A DNA stretch of 6,257 bases from an uncultured Aquincola sp. (GTDB taxonomy: Bacteria > Pseudomonadota > Gammaproteobacteria > Burkholderiales > Burkholderiaceae), in contig CAKZXL010000248.1 of the NCBI GenBank assembly GCA_937883885.1, positions 1-6,257 on the forward strand, written 5' to 3'. How positions within the stretch are numbered: the stretch's first letter is position 1; every line of letters starts with the position of its first letter. Of the stretch, positions 5,814-6,257 are shown one piece after another. The notes beneath the pieces were generated by a model, which had not been told where the DNA came from, did no database searches, and saw only the letters and a list, made by a program, of their open reading frames with translations. The position numbers were made by a program, and so were the translations under genes.

Positions 5814-5840
5814 GGAATAGACCGCCTGCCGGCGCCGTCT
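5814..5840 (+). promoter_or_regulatory. Candidate ECF sigma factor promoter upstream of the SnoaL-like gene
   Basis: GGAATA (5814-5819), a 16-bp spacer and CGTCT (5836-5840) match the ECF -35/-10 form. This has the same hexamer, spacer and GGAATA-RACC extension as the site at 3118-3143. Initiation near 5847 would leave a leader of about 75 bases. The pairing of two such sites in the window raises confidence over either alone. Confidence 0.58.
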
Positions 5841-5912
5841 GCCCTTGTGTCGGGACCTCATGGACCCTTCATCCACCACCGACCACCCCTCACTTCACAT
5901 CAAGCCTTCAAC

Positions 5913-5916
5913 GGAG
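5913..5916 (+). promoter_or_regulatory. Ribosome binding site deciding the start of the SnoaL-like gene
   Basis: GGAG stands six bases before the ATG at 5923. An in-frame ATG at 5860 would add 21 polar residues ahead of the signal peptide and has a poorer site, so 5923 is preferred. Confidence 0.6.
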
Positions 5917-5922
5917 CCCTCC

Positions 5923-6257
5923 ATGTTCAAGACATTCGCCTTTGCCGCCACCGCCCTGACGCTTGCCGCTGGCAGCGCCTTCGCCGCCCCTTCCGACGAC
6001 GCCCGCACGCACTTCCAGGCCATCGCTTCGGGCGACACCCAGATCGTGATGCGCGCCTACGCCGACCAGGCCCAGCTGAACTGGGTCGGCGGCCCGCTGG
6101 ACGGCACCTACGCCACCACCGACGCCATCCGCGGCACCTGGGAAAAGTTCGGCAAGGCCGTCGGCCCGCTGAAGCTCACCATCGGCTCCATCGAAGAATC
6201 GGCCAACCCCAAGGGCTCGACGGTCTCCGCCAACGTCGTCTTCGAAGGCAAGATGCC
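5923..6257 (+). CDS. Exported NTF2/SnoaL-like protein (3' truncated by window)
   Basis: The reading frame opens at ATG 5923 and runs off the window end after 111 codons with no stop. A signal peptide fills residues 1-22 (MFKTFAFAATALTLAAGSAF, cleavage after Ala-Phe-Ala). The mature part starts as an NTF2-like/SnoaL (DUF4440-type) domain: DARTHFQAIASGDTQIVMRA is the first helix, then YADQAQLNWVGGPLDGTYAT, where a strand and the conserved substituted-Gly turn lead into the pocket. A second helix (DAIRGTWEKFGKAV) and strands (LKLTIGSIEES, STVSANVVFEGKM) follow. Family members bind or isomerise small molecules, but many are non-enzymatic, and no catalytic Asp/His set can be assigned from this part. 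A candidate ECF promoter lies upstream, matching that of the propeller gene. It diverges from the secreted protein gene. Fold assignment is likely; function is unknown. Confidence 0.75.
   Translation, partial: MFKTFAFAATALTLAAGSAFAAPSDDARTHFQAIASGDTQIVMRAYADQAQLNWVGGPLDGTYATTDAIRGTWEKFGKAVGPLKLTIGSIEESANPKGSTVSANVVFEGKM

Larger units (their letters stand above)
5742..5922. promoter_or_regulatory. Divergent intergenic region between the secreted protein and SnoaL-like genes
   Basis: This 181-bp gap serves both divergent genes. It holds an A/T block, AAAAAGTTTTT (5794-5804), then the candidate ECF promoter at 5814-5840. For the minus-strand gene a TTGACC -35-like hexamer is visible (revcomp of GGTCAA near 5770), but no good -10 element stands 16-18 bp from it. 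A short plus-strand open frame across this gap looks like non-coding DNA. Confidence 0.5.

Overview
The window is GC-rich (about two thirds G+C by eye). Its coding style and gene families fit a Gram-negative proteobacterium, most likely a betaproteobacterium of the Burkholderiales. That placement is an inference from codon use, from the YeiE/YeiH pair and from several exported small proteins; no rRNA or other marker is present.

Layout. (1) Positions 2-262 hold the 3' end of an SbcC/Rad50/SMC-type ATPase gene of the kind often carried by phages and integrative elements. About 360 bp with no recognisable gene follow. (2) Positions 621-3095 form a divergent locus. A YeiE-type LysR regulator lies on the minus strand. 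On the plus strand are a small single-pass membrane protein of 88 residues and, overlapping its stop codon by one base, a YeiH-family (UPF0324) membrane transporter. The divergent gap contains a perfect 8-bp dyad that could be the regulator's operator. (3) Positions 3195-5310 encode two exported proteins read in the same direction: a seven-repeat YVTN/YncE-like beta-propeller and an exported metallo-beta-lactamase-fold hydrolase. (4) Positions 5292-5741 (minus) encode a secreted protein of unknown function that converges on the hydrolase gene with a 19-bp overlap. (5) Positions 5923-6257 hold the start of an exported NTF2/SnoaL-like protein, cut by the window end.

How the genes may work together. 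YeiE-YeiH is a known pairing and is linked in the literature to sulfur oxyanions (YeiH relatives are proposed sulfate or sulfite exporters). The most notable signal outside the genes is a pair of matching sequences, GGAATA-RACC-N12-CGTC, upstream of the propeller gene (3118-3143) and of the SnoaL-like gene (5814-5839). Both have the -35/-10 form and the 16-bp spacer expected of ECF sigma factor promoters. This suggests that the propeller, the hydrolase and the SnoaL-like protein belong to one envelope-stress-type regulon. No sigma factor gene lies within the window. No complete mobile element, tRNA, rRNA or CRISPR array was seen.
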